Part shown: in pieces, positions 1 through 14,113 of the stretch
Layout: each line of letters starts with the position of its first letter
Numbering within the stretch: position 1 is the stretch's first letter
Origin: Acridotheres tristis
Lineage: Eukaryota; Chordata; Aves; Passeriformes; Sturnidae
Direction of reading: 5' to 3'
Length of the DNA stretch: 64,000 nucleotides
Assembly: GCA_037013685.1 (NCBI GenBank)
Contig: CM072891.1
Coordinates: forward strand, 3,727,501 to 3,791,500
The notes under the pieces: generated by a model
The model's input: only the letters and a program-made list of their open reading frames with translations
The model's database searches: none
What the model was told of the DNA's origin: nothing
Translations under genes and position numbers: made by a program

Positions 1-2353
1 TCTTTCATTTAAAAGAGACAAACATATATCCTGTGTGGATAAGTGCAAAAAGGAAAATTCTGTGTTCCCATATTTGTTACAAATTCATGTTTGCCTGGTG
101 CAGAAAGCTTATTTCTTGGGAAACACTTCAGAAATAATAGGTCCTGGTGGCTGCAGTAGCTCAGATTCTTTACTTTCCAGTGCCTCCAGATAAATAGTAT
201 AACAAAGAGTTCTTCTTTGTTGAGTACAGTTACTCTAAAGCAGTTTGAAGCTATCACACATAATACAACACAAGTAATTTCATTCTAGAATGGATTGAAA
301 CAAGCTTATCAGGATTGTTATCTGTTTATAAATTATATATTTAACAGTAAAGTAAGACAGACATGGCTGGAATGTTACACATGGGGAAACACGATTAGAG
401 ATATGCCAAATTGCTCAACCTAATCCCAAGCAATAGAATCTTAAGGGCACTGGGAATTTCTAGAAGAATTAATCATTATATGGTGTAAAAAGCTCAATTA
501 AATACCCTTAGAAACCAAGCAGAGATTCTTTCAGACCTGTCTGCAATATGCAGTCCTCTCAGCTGCAGAATGTTTGCCTCTCTAAGCATCCCTTCTCTTC
601 TCATTCCTTTAGATACTGAACCTATGGAAAGCACACTTTGAGAAAAAAAAATCTTCAGTGCTTTCATGTCTCATTTTATACATTTGGCCATCTTGAATTA
701 AAAGGAGTCAATGAAGATGCACATCCTTAAAAATGGCTACAACTTCATCGGTCTAATCTATGAACTTTAAAGACCTTCATTTTATGAGCTTTCTTCAGGG
801 TAGGTATTTCAGTGTTCAAAAAACAGGGTTATGGACTGTTAAGTTAAGCACATGTTCTGCATCAACATTTTAGTTTCAGCAGGTTATCTGGTGCCAAGTT
901 TGCCAGTCAGTATCATCAATTCGAAATATGTGCTTGTTTGTTTTTAACAGGTGTTTTGAGAACAGCACAGGACAGGAGAAAAGCAGTGTTAATATATTCA
1001 TTTAGTATTTATCCTTAATTCTGAAAATCCCCTTCCGTCTGAAACATGACAAAATTTCACCTCAGGTGTTTAAGACACATAGAGATGCAGTTGAAAAGGA
1101 GTGCAAATAAGTACTTCTGTTACTTCAGCAGCCTGATGATTTGTGCACTCATTTCTATTGAGCATTTTTTCTCATCTAGTAATCACAGACCTGGGTTACA
1201 TACGGTATAACCCATCTATTTATAGAGAACTACCTTTTATTGTGCAACTGATGTTAGCTGTAGAAGAAAAAAGTAAGACTGAGGCTAAAAACCCAGTACC
1301 ATTTAGATAATGAAACATAACCATGGACATTAACTCAGTCTGTTCTTCTGAAGATCATTTGTTAGAATTTGCATCACAGGACAAAGAGGCAGAAGAAATT
1401 AAAACAGTCTAAAATTGGCTTATCCACATCAGTCGTGCCACAGAGCCAAAATAACAGCTTGCTCTTAAAACTGAGTAACAGCAAAACATAACAATAAGAT
1501 TTACACACGCACCACTGTCACATTTGTGGGTCAGTTGAGATGGTGCATCACAATTTCACAAAATACACACACACAGATACACACTTCTTGCAGGTGTTAT
1601 CTCAGACTTGGTCTGCTGAGAAGCCAAGTGAATCCCCACAGCGACATTCGAAGGTTTAAAAGCTCAAGTTTTTGTTTCTAAATGCCTATGAAAACATTGC
1701 CTATGCTCAGAGGCCTTTTAAAACAAAACCAAAGCTTTTAAAGCTTCAAAAGCGGTCATGGGAATTTGCTCATCAGGAGGGAATCCTAAATGAAGGCCAA
1801 GATTCAGTGGATTCCCCCGGACATGAGAAAAGCCATAGCCTGTCTGCAGTTCTACAGTTTCTTGTAACAGATGTGGAATAATTCAAGAAAACCATGATAA
1901 ACCTTTGTTCATGCTTTACATTTTACAAAATCAACTTTTAAAAGTTTGTGTCCCACTATTCTTTGCATACCATCAAAATCCCCACCAAAAACAAACAAAC
2001 AAACACCCCCCCAACCTACCAAACAAAGAATATAACACTACCAAAAGTCACCCCTACAGAAAAAACCCTGCCTTCATGGATACTTAATGCAACTATGAGA
2101 CCACCTCCCAAAGTCGTTAACTTAAATTTAAAAGAAAAAAAAAAAAAAAAAAGAGGACGAGTGGAAGCTAAGTGTAAAATTTCTAACGTTATAACCTTAA
2201 ATACTTATAGGACAGGAAGGAAACCAACTGTTGCTTTTTAATATATAGGAGATGATTTAAAGAAGGCAATATTCTAATGCTATGTTAAAGGCCTAAACTA
2301 CTTTGAAAAACATTTTATTGGTAACAGCCAATGTTTTCTACCTATGATATTCT

Positions 2354-2378
2354 AAAAAAAAAAAAAAAAAAAAAAAAA
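2354..2378 (+). repeat. Poly(A) tract, 25 nt
   Basis: An uninterrupted A run in intron 7; it is poly(U) in the MEIS2 pre-mRNA. Confidence 0.9.
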
Positions 2379-4496
2379 GACAATTCCTGACAAGGTGTTT
2401 AAAGGTTTAAAGGACTGCTATAAAAAGGTAGCTAGAAAATAAAATTTGAGTGGATCAAGTCTGCTAATTCAGTTATTTAAAGCATAAGAAGCCTGGTGTA
2501 AATGAAGTCTTTCTTCTGAAAGTGTGAGATACAGCTTTTACTCAGCTTTAAGGTAAAGCACACACATAAAAACCCCATGGTTTCACCTGAATTTAACAGC
2601 AACATTCCTGCCAACAGACCTTCTTCCTTTTCTTTTGGATATAGTTATTTCATTTTGCTCACAGAAGTCACATCTTGCTCCATTGAAATAAGACAGACAA
2701 CTCAAGAACAGCTAATGAGCATGGAGAAGGCATAAGAGCAGGGGATATTATGTTGGGGTTTTTTTACATTCAAAACCAATATCCTTCACAAATAATCTAA
2801 AATAAAATTGATCATGCTATAACAAAGAGCTGTTTGATGGAAGAGTGGAACAGACGACCAACACATGGATCCTCCACTGGACATCTGGCCATGTGTGAGT
2901 GTATCCTGCTCATTTCAGCCACAGTGCAGGACCCTTTCCTTCCAAGAGCACTACAGTGGCAAGCAAAGCAGGTCCAAGTGGATGGTTCGAGAGTTTGCCT
3001 TGGCTGCAGGGTGCTCTTTGCATAGTTTACAAATTACGTGCTCAGTCTCTTAAGAATAACGGAACCTTACAAGGAAATTCTCTAAGGAAGCACGTAAAAT
3101 GTTTACATGTGAATAAACAAGGGGAAAAAAATACACACACACCTACTAAGAACATGAGCAGCTCCTCCAAACTTGCGTAAGGCAGTCATTAAAGTAGCAT
3201 GAGAAAAAACTCAAATCTGTACTCACTGATTATACAAAGACAAATTATATAGAGATTTTTTTTTCCCTGCACAGGCACACTAAGATTGAATCAATTCTGC
3301 CTTCAGATGTACAGACTGTGCTACCACCAACTCCCACTGAAGTCAGAATTTGACCTATTGTGTACTTTACATTCACATCAATGAAGTCAGTAAGAATGCA
3401 GAAAATTGCTTTAGAAAGATGTAAAATTCTTTACTAGTTCTAAAATAAAAGGACAGCTTATTTCTTTTAAACAAACCAGATTGATAGCCATTTGGAAGAG
3501 CTTAAAGGAGGGTTAATTGGCATACAGTAAACCTGAATTCTGACTGCGTGGACTTCTAGCTAAAATGACATTCTCTTTGGTGGTCTTAGGACTGTAGGAT
3601 TAGTTTACAAGAAAGTAGAGAGGGGTTTGAAACCAAACCCTGAATGTCAGTGATGAATTACCAGATTAGAAAGGCCTGCCCAAATTCAGATTCAGAAGGG
3701 AAAACAAAATAACAAAAAAGGAGCAAATTTGTTGCTAAGGCTGAGTTATAGATTAATAGCATGAATGAAAGATCTTTAAAAAAACCTCAGAAATCAATGA
3801 AGCCCTTCTTTCATAAACGTTGCTCATACACAGAACTTTATCCGAAACTATGCTCAGAGCTGGGAATATGAACTGCTAATAACATCTAACTCAGGGAAAT
3901 AATTAGGATAGCCAATTCACAAATAAATGAAAGTGTTTCATCTATCATTGCAGATATGAACTACAGAAGATTTTCTTGACACAGATAAGGTAGGGCGAGT
4001 TTCATTTTTCTGAGAGAAGAAAGGAGAAAACAGGAACATATAGAGTGTGAGATATACAGTATCAACCATGTCTAAAGTAAGTTTGTGAATTTAGGAGATT
4101 TTCCCTTAAAACTGAAAGAAAACAGTAAAATCTGTAAGTAATTAAAATCTAAGAAATATTCTACACTAACATGATGGTCTTTTTCACTGGAAAACTGCAT
4201 TGTTACTTCTCTCTTGGATGAAGTATGAGCTCTGCAGTAATTTTCTTCTTTTTAAGATCCTTTCACAAGCAAAGAAGAGAACATGCAGAAGTGTTAAGTC
4301 ATACAGGATGTTAGCACAGATCAGCCTATCCCCGTTTCCCTAAAATGAAAGACATTTACATGCATTAAGCATTTTGGTAACCTCTAAATCAAAACTTAAT
4401 TTTGTAATACTATAAATTTATGGAATTTACCTTTTTGCACAAAATGGAAAAAAGACTGCTGACTAAATATGTCTAATAAAATAAAGTATTAATTAA

Positions 4497-4548
4497 GTTT
4501 AACAATTTGCATCTAGAAATATGTTTAACACTTTGCATCTAGAAATGT
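4497..4548 (+). repeat. 26-bp tandem duplication
   Basis: Two adjacent copies, 4497-4522 and 4523-4548, both reading GTTTAACA.TTTGCATCTAG and differing at two or three positions. Confidence 0.9.
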
Positions 4549-5665
4549 CTAAATTTACCACTGAAAAAAAAGATATGAACCAGAAATATTTTCTAACTCA
4601 AATAACGTTTTCACATTGTGACAGATGTTTTGCACAAAATATGCTAAGTGTCTGAATACACAAAATGAATCTTAAGTGCATGAACTCAGAAGCACATGAA
4701 ATCTAATCAAAAGTCTAATAAGCTAAAGTAGACAAAACTTACCAACTTTAAGGAAAATATTTGGAGCTTTTGATTAGAGCAAAAGTGTCAATTGAAAACA
4801 AATCCTACAAAGGTTGAGGTGGACAATATTAACCCCACTGTGGGCCTCTTGACTTCAGTAACAGGACTTGCAATATACAGAGTAACACAATGTGATAGCC
4901 TTTGCCAGACTGAGGTCCTACTTCAGCTGCTGTAGGCACTTGTGTAAATGGAAAGTCTAGGTCGAAATATACATAGGAGTTTTAGTCCTTTGCCATTTCT
5001 TGCCTAAAAAAATATTTGTCATCTCCATATTGCTAATCATTACAATAAAATCTTTAAAAAGTGTTCAGATTATAGTTCGGACTTCATCTTAATACTGAGA
5101 AATAAAAATAATAGGCATTAATGAAGAAATAATATAAAGGTGACAGCCTTTGGCTGTAGAGAACACATGGGGCTCTAATAATTTTCTCAAGGCAGAGAGC
5201 TGACAGTTACACTCATTGGGTTTTACATGTCCTATATCCTGAGTATTTTTCATTCAAAACAGCTTTATTAACAATCTGAGAGCACAGAAAAACAAGAAAA
5301 AAGAATCCTGCGACAAAACCTGACATCCTCCTTTTTTACTTTTTGCAATAATTTTCTTAATATAAAACATTAGCAGAGAAAAAAAAAAGTTTGGGCATGA
5401 GGTGGATGCACAGCATACACAGCTGTTTTAAACAAGGGAATTATGTACCTAGCTGAATTGAAGTCCATGAACACCAAGCAATATAATCAAGTCAAAATTA
5501 TTGTTGTTTCAATGAAGCACTTGGGATATTGTTTGAGCACCAGGACCTCAATATGTTAGGTACTGTACAAATAAAGCACAAGGACAACCCCTCTCGATTT
5601 TTTTTTTTTTTTGCTGGCAGAAGCCCAATGTACCTCCATTGATTTCAGATGTATTAGGAAGGAGG

Positions 5666-5737
5666 GGCCTGATCCAAAGCTCATGAAGTCAACCAAAGTC
5701 TCTTTCTGTTGATTTAACAGGCTTTGGATTAGTCCCT
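5666..5737. repeat. Decayed palindromic interspersed element
   Basis: The arms GATCCAAAGC (5671-5680) and GCTTTGGATT (5721-5730) are inverted with one mismatch, with GGGCCT and AGTCCC further out and ATGAAGTCAA/TTGATTT words inside. This matches the layout of an old amniote palindromic repeat (GGGCCTGATCC termini, GAAGTCAATGG core), recognised by memory and not by a library search. Confidence 0.5.
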
Positions 5738-8700
5738 AAATAAGAACAGATTTTGGCTCAGCTAAAGGATTTCACTTAAGCCCTCTGCTTGTTCAAGCAT
5801 CTAGTAGGAGCTAAGAGAACTCTGCGGTCCTTCTGAGTAGGAGGCTGTGCTCATTCCAAACTATCCCCTTTAACAGATGTACAGGGTCAGGAGTCCCACG
5901 AAATGGAGAACCATCAGTAAGTGGTAAATCTGAGGTGCGAGGAATTAGGAAGGAAGCTTCAAGTTGAAAAAATTTGATTTGTGCTATTTGTGCGATGTTC
6001 CATCCTCTTTAGGCAGGAGTGTAAAATTAGAGAGGGAGTTCATGTGAGTTTCCCAATTTTACGCTCGTAAATTATTTAAAACCTTAGCACCAAGTCCCTC
6101 AATAAAATTATATGTGTATTTGCCATACTCCCTCTGCTGAGCTCCCTGTGAATGAGAGCTGCCTTTAGCCAAGGTATGACCAACTTGCAGCTGTATGTGG
6201 AGAGGCCCAAGGAAAAATTTAAACATATGTAATTGCTTAAATAAGTGTCACCATTGTAAGCTGGTGGGCATAACATAAGATTATAAGGAAAACTGCACTC
6301 TTTACTTATTTAAGAATTAAATGCCAAGGTTGTCAAAAAATTTCATGGTACAAATCACATATTAATAGAGAATTTGCTGAATTCCCCTGTCTCGCTTTCA
6401 TGGCTGCTCCACCAATCCTTGTCAGTTATAGTAAATGCTTTGTTTACACAAGAAAATAGAAGACCCCAATCCTAGCCTGTGCATGAGGAATGTATAGTGC
6501 CAAGGGTGTACAAAGGTAACCATCCATAAAATAATTTGAGCTCATTCCATGAGTTATGAGGCCAGCAATTTAGGACAGCACTCGGTGCAAGTTTGAGCAT
6601 CTGGAGTTAGCAATGGACTTCAGCCTCAGAGCAGCTGGGAAGTCAGTGAAGCAGGGGGAAACCACTTTGTCTTGCTCTTTGCTGGGCTCACTGCCCCGGC
6701 TGTAGGTAGGGATAGGGTCACCAGGGCCATCGCCAACTCTGCCACCAGACAATTTCCCTGTGTTAGCTCCTTATGCCAGGGTAAAGACAGCTTCACAAAT
6801 AACCTAAAAACAGACAGGCTTTGGGGCTGTCACTTATAAACCACCCTTATGCATCAGTAGAAACAAGGACTAATTCCACACCTACCAGAATTCATATATT
6901 GAGTACAATCAAACAGAAGCAGTCAAATTCCTTTGAGTTTTTTGCAAAGCTTTAATCTCTCCAACAGAGAAATTTTCAAAAACTGTTGGCATTTCAAGAA
7001 ATTAACTGAACTGAAAGCACAAATTAATTTTTCTCTGAAGCTCAATTTAACATATAAAAACCACCAGAGGAAAAACAGGATTCAAAACTTTGTCGTGCAA
7101 ATATAAAAAAACCCAGTGCTTATTAACATTTGTCCTCTAGAATGTAGGGTATGATGAAACTTGGTTCTAAAATATATTAGGAAGCGTTAGAACTTTATGA
7201 CTGTCTTTTTGTAGATCCCACATGTCTTAATGGCAGCAGTTCCTATGGAAATTAGGAAAAAAAAACTAATAGGGTTTTTTTTTGTGTATTTTTTTTAAGA
7301 TAGGAGAAGCTCTGCTTTCATTAATTTGGATGCATTTGACCCAAACTTTGCGTATCTGAAAGCAGTAGCACCCTTGTTCTTGCTACTGATTCCATGCCAG
7401 AAGGATCAAAATCTTATGGGAAATGTGCCTTTTTCTTCTCTCCTCTGAGAAGGAAGAGCTGCTTTTAATTGGCTCACTGACTTCCTTCAAGTCTTCTCTG
7501 GACAGTCCTCCACTGATTCACGTACAAAAGACAGGTCTTTCATGAGTACTGTAACTGTGATCAAGACACCTAGTTGGTGCACTTTAAAATATTATTCTTA
7601 GGTTCTGTAGAAAGCTGAGCTACTAAATCTAGATTAATATGCTGAAGACTAAAGACGGTAACAAAAAACTGTAAGACAGTAACACAAAAAGGTTATCAAC
7701 TCCCCCTCAAACATTTAAGATGCATTTCATAATTAACAAAAACCACCTAAATAGGAAGTAGACTATTCATGATACTGCTGCCATCTCTGATGCCCTAAGC
7801 TTTTATTCTTAGCCACCACTTGGCATCTGCTGAAAACTCACAGGCAACAAAGCAGGGGTATACTACATCTTCTCATGCCAGGATGAGAAAAATCAATGTC
7901 CATGTTTAAAAGACAGAGCTATTGATGTGCAAGGTCACTAAGCATCACAACCCATTCTATAGCTCTAGAGTCCTAAGGAATTCCTAAAGAAAAAAAAAAA
8001 ACCAACAGTGCATTTTATCATCTTGCTTAAAACCAACATTACCCTTGAGTCTCTAGGAGCTAAATATGAACACAGAATCTAAGTTTTCCTTGGTCTACAA
8101 TTGCTATGTTTGTTCAGGGGGAGAGAAACAAAACCACTGAACAAGGAATATCCATATATAGTGATTCAACGATTTTTCAGACATTAGAAATGCCACTTTA
8201 GACTTTTCATCTTTATGGAAATGTCACTAAAGAAGTGGTGATGTGATCCATGCCATCCTATTTTTACTACTTCATAAGCCTTGTTCATTAAAGAAAATGT
8301 TACAATACAAAGTTAAAAGATCAAGGCTATTTCATTCACATGTTTTCAGCTTTGTGGAAAAAAGAGGGAGTGTTTTTAAATAAACAATACATTAATTTAC
8401 AAATGCAGTAAATCCAGAGCTTATTTTCAGCTCACAACAACAGCTGACAATTTCATACAATTCATGGAACTCTCACGCCCATTGTACAGACGTGTGTCAG
8501 AGAGGGCATGTGACTTACAGGATCCCCTCAGGTTCAGTTCTGCAGTTAGTTGCTCCTGGGTGGACAGACACACCTTTACCTCATGAAAGGCTGAGAAGCT
8601 CCAGGGGACCCCACCAAAATAACAGTCTGGTCTTCCCAGTGACCATACTTGTTTTTTGGATAATGCCTGTGGGTAGTGGGATAATTTAGGTGGCCAGTGC

Positions 8701-11700
8701 TTCCCTGTATTATCCTACCTTTATGACTACACTGCTTTTTTTTATAGCTCACATAACTCCAGAAAGTCACAAGTCCAAATTTCTACATGTGTTTTCAGGT
8801 GTACTTTGTTATTCTTGTAAATATTTTTAAATACTCTTTTGCAGTTACTGCATGCACAAAGACTTTCACAAATCAGCAGAAACCGCTGGTTAAAATGGCA
8901 ATCATTTATCTGAAGATATCCTAAACATAGAGACACTCATCTGATTTTAAAAATCCTCTGCTTATCAAGACTTAATGTAGATAGCTTGATTTTTTTAGTG
9001 AATGAAAAACCTATCTGAATTATACAATAACTTAAGTGAATAGGAAGGTAGAAAATAGGAGAAATTACTCACTTTAGCTCATATAAATCTTCCTGCAATC
9101 TCAGCTCCAACTTTAACAACCTGTAGTACCTGTTACTAGAAATTATACTAAGAAAGTATATTTAGACACCAGATTTAGGTTTATTCATACCCTGCAATCG
9201 GTTACTCAAATGAGACATGATTTTATAAACGAAAAGCAACATTTTACAGTAATTCAAAATCAGAACGGTTTGAAAATTCAGAACTGTAAACAAATGCGTC
9301 AAATCACGTTAAGAGTCAGATAAACACAGCTGTCAAATCTTCTTCACCTATCCTACTTCCCCAGCTATATAGATATAAAAGCTGCTGAGAAGCTGTAAGA
9401 ATTACAGAGTGGTTAGCACTCCTCTTCTCAGGCAAAAAGACAAGGCACTAAGACAAAAGGCCAGCATACTACAATGTGTGGTGCCGTAATGCAGTGTTTG
9501 ATGCTCTAGAGGACCCTCAACAAGTACTGTACAGCAAAAAAATCAATTGAAAATCAGCATGATAACAGAGCATGAGTTGCCCTGCAATAGCCTTAAGCCC
9601 CACAAGGCTACCGGGGTCCCTTTCATTCAGCAGGCTGCCCTGAGCTGGGTGAGCCTGCCCTCCTGCCCCAGCACTCCGCACAGGTCCCTGCCCCTTACCC
9701 ACGGCTTTCACCTTCATCCTGGTTCTGGTAGGGCTAGAGGTTATTTTCTTCACAGTGGCTATTATGGGGCCATGTTTGTGATTTGTGCTGGAGACTGTTG
9801 ATAACACAGGAGTGGGTTTTTTCAGTTGCTGAGCAGCACTTGCACAGTGTCACCAGTGCAGAGGCTGGAGTGCACAAGAACATGGGAGGACACACACCTG
9901 GGATAGGTGACCCCAGCTCACCAAAAGGATATCCCCACACCATATGGTGTATTGCTCATCATACAGAGCTGTGGAAAAGAGGAAGGGAAGATGCCCACAG
10001 TGATGTAATTGTTGCCCCAAGTTGCTCTTATGCATGATGGAGCCCTGTTTCCCTTGAAATGGCTGAACACCTGTCTGCTGCGGGGAGGTCCTGAATGAAT
10101 TCTTTGTTTTGCTTTACCTATTACGTTGTCTTTATCTCAGTCCATGAGTTTTTTCACTTTTACCTTTCAGATTCTCTCCCCCATCTCACTGGCAGGGGGA
10201 ATGGGCAAGCGACTGTGTGGGGCTGAGCAGCCAGCTGGGGCTAAACCATAACCATCTTGCACAGTAAGGGAAGTTGACAGTAGTTCTTTTAAACTTTTAA
10301 AAGTGGAATTTTAGTTTTCTTGGCATAGATTTGAAGGCTTTCAGTTCTCTCTTTTTTCCCCTTAAATAAATATCTCGTCTAAGTAAACCTACTGATTTTG
10401 TACTGTAAACACCCTCAGCATTAAACAGATCCCTTCAATCCTATGGTAAGTTACAGAGGTGATTCCTCTGTCATGTTAAACAAAGAATAACTCTAGATGT
10501 AGAGGAGAAAGAAACACTGTTCAATTCCATGCAAATTGTTATGCATGCAACGAAATGGGCCTACAAATATTTCACTCATATGGTAGGTTTAATTTCAATA
10601 TTTCTTTAATTACTTTCCAACAATGTCTGGTTTCTGTTGAATTTACGCTAGTACTTGGCATTTGATGCAACCCCAAAAAGATAAGATACATATGTCCCCT
10701 CTTCACAGTCTTGGCATTTTTACCTTAACTCAGGCATTGAAGATACTGGTTTGAAAAATTACCTTGCTGATTAGATGGCTTTTCTGGTAAATATATTGCA
10801 TTAATCCTTACATTCTGAATATGACATAAGGTATACAAACGTTCTGTCTGACTCAACAGCAACATATTATGGCTTAAGGAGGACTATATGCTGGTCTCTG
10901 TGAGCAAAGAAAGAGCTAATTGGGAGTTAGATTCAGTGTGATTATCAGCTTGTTTATGATAAGGGAGTACTCTTCTGAATAGCACTGTAAATTCATTCCC
11001 TGATTGTGGTGTTAAACCACAGCTCACCCCTCCCCCCCGCCTTTTTTTATTTGGTTAGAAGGGGCTTTAAACTATTTTAAGCAGATGACAGTGTCATGCT
11101 TTGATTTTTGTCCATCTTAAAAAATAAATCAGCTACATGAGCCTGATGTCAAATTTCACTTTCTAATAGGAGAAAGGCACATTTTAAGTGTTTACTATAA
11201 GAACACATTTGGGTAATTTTTTCCCCATGTCATTATGAACATTAGACTGACCCAATTAATATGAAATGTTTCTTTGCTGCTGGAACAGACCGTGTTACAG
11301 AAAGAGCCATTTGCACAACCTGTTCATGATTATGGGCCATAAGGACACAAAGATGGCATAGACATTTGTGGACCATCTGAATTCTTACAGAGGAACGGGA
11401 AAGAGGAAAAAAAAAATTTTTGTTAGCTGACTGTTGTGGGTCATGTTTTTTAATCCAGAGTATTGGACATGTAACACAGCAACAAGAGCTGATCATTTTG
11501 TTTAATCACCTTTTGGATCTGTGCCAGATGGTCTCTATTGAGAGCGCTGCAAACAGAGAGAGATGAACTGCGTCTAACATGCCACTAGAGCTTTCCCGTA
11601 AATGTCTGAGAACTGAATCCAACAAGAATTTAGTCTCAGAGCAGAAAGGGATACATTTAAAAACTATGTGCATTAACTATACTTTTCCCCATAGAATCCT

Positions 11701-11809
11701 CACTTGGCATGAATAATTTACCCTCTCTTATGCTAATGGGATCATGAAAGTATCCCTGTGTCTTTAGTGCAGCTATTCTCAGCTTTCAGTAATTACCCCA
11801 CCCAGTGAA

Positions 11810-12300
11810 AATAACATGGCTCCTGCAGCTGAACGTCCTGGCGGTACCTGGCAATTACACAGAGCACGGCTGACACAGGAGCGGCCCCGGGATGGACACA
11901 CGGCCCTCGCCAGCCTGAGGAACAGCTTGAAAAATTAAAAGCCTTCCACCGTGAACATTTCCGTAGTTGCTTAGGATCAACATGGAGAGAGCAGCTCCTG
12001 CAAGGGCGTTTTTATTTTTTTTTTGGGATGACAAGAGTATTCCAATGTACTGTTCAGGCACCCCCGTATTAAGAAATAGAAACATTTTTTTGGTCATCAA
12101 CAGTTTAAATAAAGCTTATGGTTTGTTTTTTTTTTTTTTAATAAGAGCTGTCTTAATAAACAAGAGGGAGAGAATTAAAAAGTCAATTAATGAGCGTCCT
12201 TCAGTGTCTGACAATTTTATCTGCTACACAAAGGAAGCCCTGTAGTATTTCATTAATGAAAAGTTTTTATAAAACCATTATAAAGAACTAGGCTTTGACC
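11810..12300. promoter_or_regulatory. Candidate conserved non-coding element, intron 7
   Basis: Two complex blocks flank a T-run at about 12127-12140: one with GCGGTACCTGGCAATTACAC, the other with AAAGTCAATTAATGAGCGTC and TTTCATTAATGAAAAG, which hold homeodomain-type cores. The call is from texture only. Confidence 0.3.
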
Positions 12301-14025
12301 TCTGTCCATAGCACTCCATGTTAGGTAGTTCACTATGTAAAAATTATCAGGCTAAAACATCTGGGAAAGAAAGCTATGAAACAGCAGGGAACGTGGCTGG
12401 TTTATTGTTTATCTTTTGTTTATGAGGCAGTATTCAAGTTTAATTACTACTCTAAATTAAACTCTAACAGGCATCAGGAGACATCCCTTTACACAACTAT
12501 GTTAAAAAAAAATCCAGAGATTCCAACACTAGATCTTTCAAATAAATTGGTGTATATATAGGAAGAAATTAGTCTGTAACAACACAGGAAGATATTTAAG
12601 TACTTAATACTGTATATTTGAATGTGTTGCATTCTGCAGCCATTAATATTGTAGCAATCATATAATTATAATTTAGTGAATGGAATGTTATCTAGCATTT
12701 GGAGGCAAATTGGGTTGGGCTGAATAGGATCTGAGATGGAAGGAATGGCCTGAGGAGGAATCCTACCTTTGTATTTTGAAATACAAATACATAAATAAAT
12801 ATATACGCACATATACACATACATATGTTTAAAAATACCCAGATACATGAAATCAGACACAAACCTCTCCACAGTAACAATCTCTTAAGTAAAATCATGT
12901 AGTTTTTTCCTCTGAATATTCACATACAAAAGTGGAAGAAAGAGTTCACTATGTTTACTGTAACAGTAAGTGACCAGTTTTAGATGAACTTAGCTGTAGG
13001 AAAAAATAAAAGTTGAAAGCAACTAGCAAAAGATTATTCCAGATGGCATCTGTCATATTGTATTTAGGGTTATTTTAAAGAGATTACTGCCACTATGAAA
13101 ACATTCCATTGACAGAGTTTTACTAGGCTGCATTTGAAACCCCAGCAAAACAGACTACAAATATGGAAGTAAATGTGTATGTAGATTTTTATCTGCATCT
13201 AAATATACAAACCTGCATGGATTAAAAGGTAAGAGTGAGGTGAGTAACTTGAATACAAGTGTAATATTTTAAACACCACACATACACTCTCTAAGCTGTA
13301 ATTTAATAAAAGGTGAGGGATCTGCAGTTACTACCAGCCTGATTATTAGAAAACTGTACTGTGAAGTGAAAATTCACTATGAAAATTTAATGCTACTTAT
13401 TGAACAGTGGGTAGGAACACACATATTTTTGCAATTATTGTTTAATTGCTGGAGTCAGCAAACATTTTTTCATACAATAGACAGAAATAAAAGAAAGGAT
13501 GGGAGGATATCAAAATTTGACTATATTTAGCTAAGCTGGTTCTGGCACGATCATGGTTAATGTGCATGTGGTGTGCAGTGTGAGCTCAGCAGTTACTGGG
13601 CCAACTGTCTCAGTATTTCTGGGAATTCTGCCTATTCACAGTGCAGGGATTGTTCAATTGCTGCAAAATGTACAAAATGAATTTTACAAAAATGAATTGT
13701 AAGGAAGGCCCCATTACAACGATTTTACAGCAAAGATGTCAACATCAATTTTTCTTTCATGCATAGCTAATGATTAAAACAACATATTCCATTTGCCTAA
13801 GAATTTATTTCTTATTGGCACATCAAAATATTGAAATCAAAGTTATCTTTACTCTACCCGTATTACTCATTGCTGCTGAACCCACACCATTGTTCAAACC
13901 ATGAAAAAATAAAGCAAACTTGGCAAGAAATACTTAAAACAAAGGCTCATCAATATTCTCCAATTTGTCAACATCTCAATTACAGCAATGGAAAAAATGT
14001 AAATTTCATGTGCTTTGAACACTAA

Positions 14026-14113
14026 GGGGTCTATTCTTCTGTCAGTGCACATGCGTAACTCCCATCACCATTAATGGGAATTACTCATACATATCAACAC
14101 AAGGACGGGCCCC
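14026..14113. repeat. Decayed palindromic interspersed element
   Basis: GGGGTCTATTC at the left and GACGGGCCCC at the right enclose ATGCGTAACTCCCAT and, inverted, ATGGGAATTACTCAT. It appears to be the same family type as the element at 5.67 kb. Confidence 0.5.
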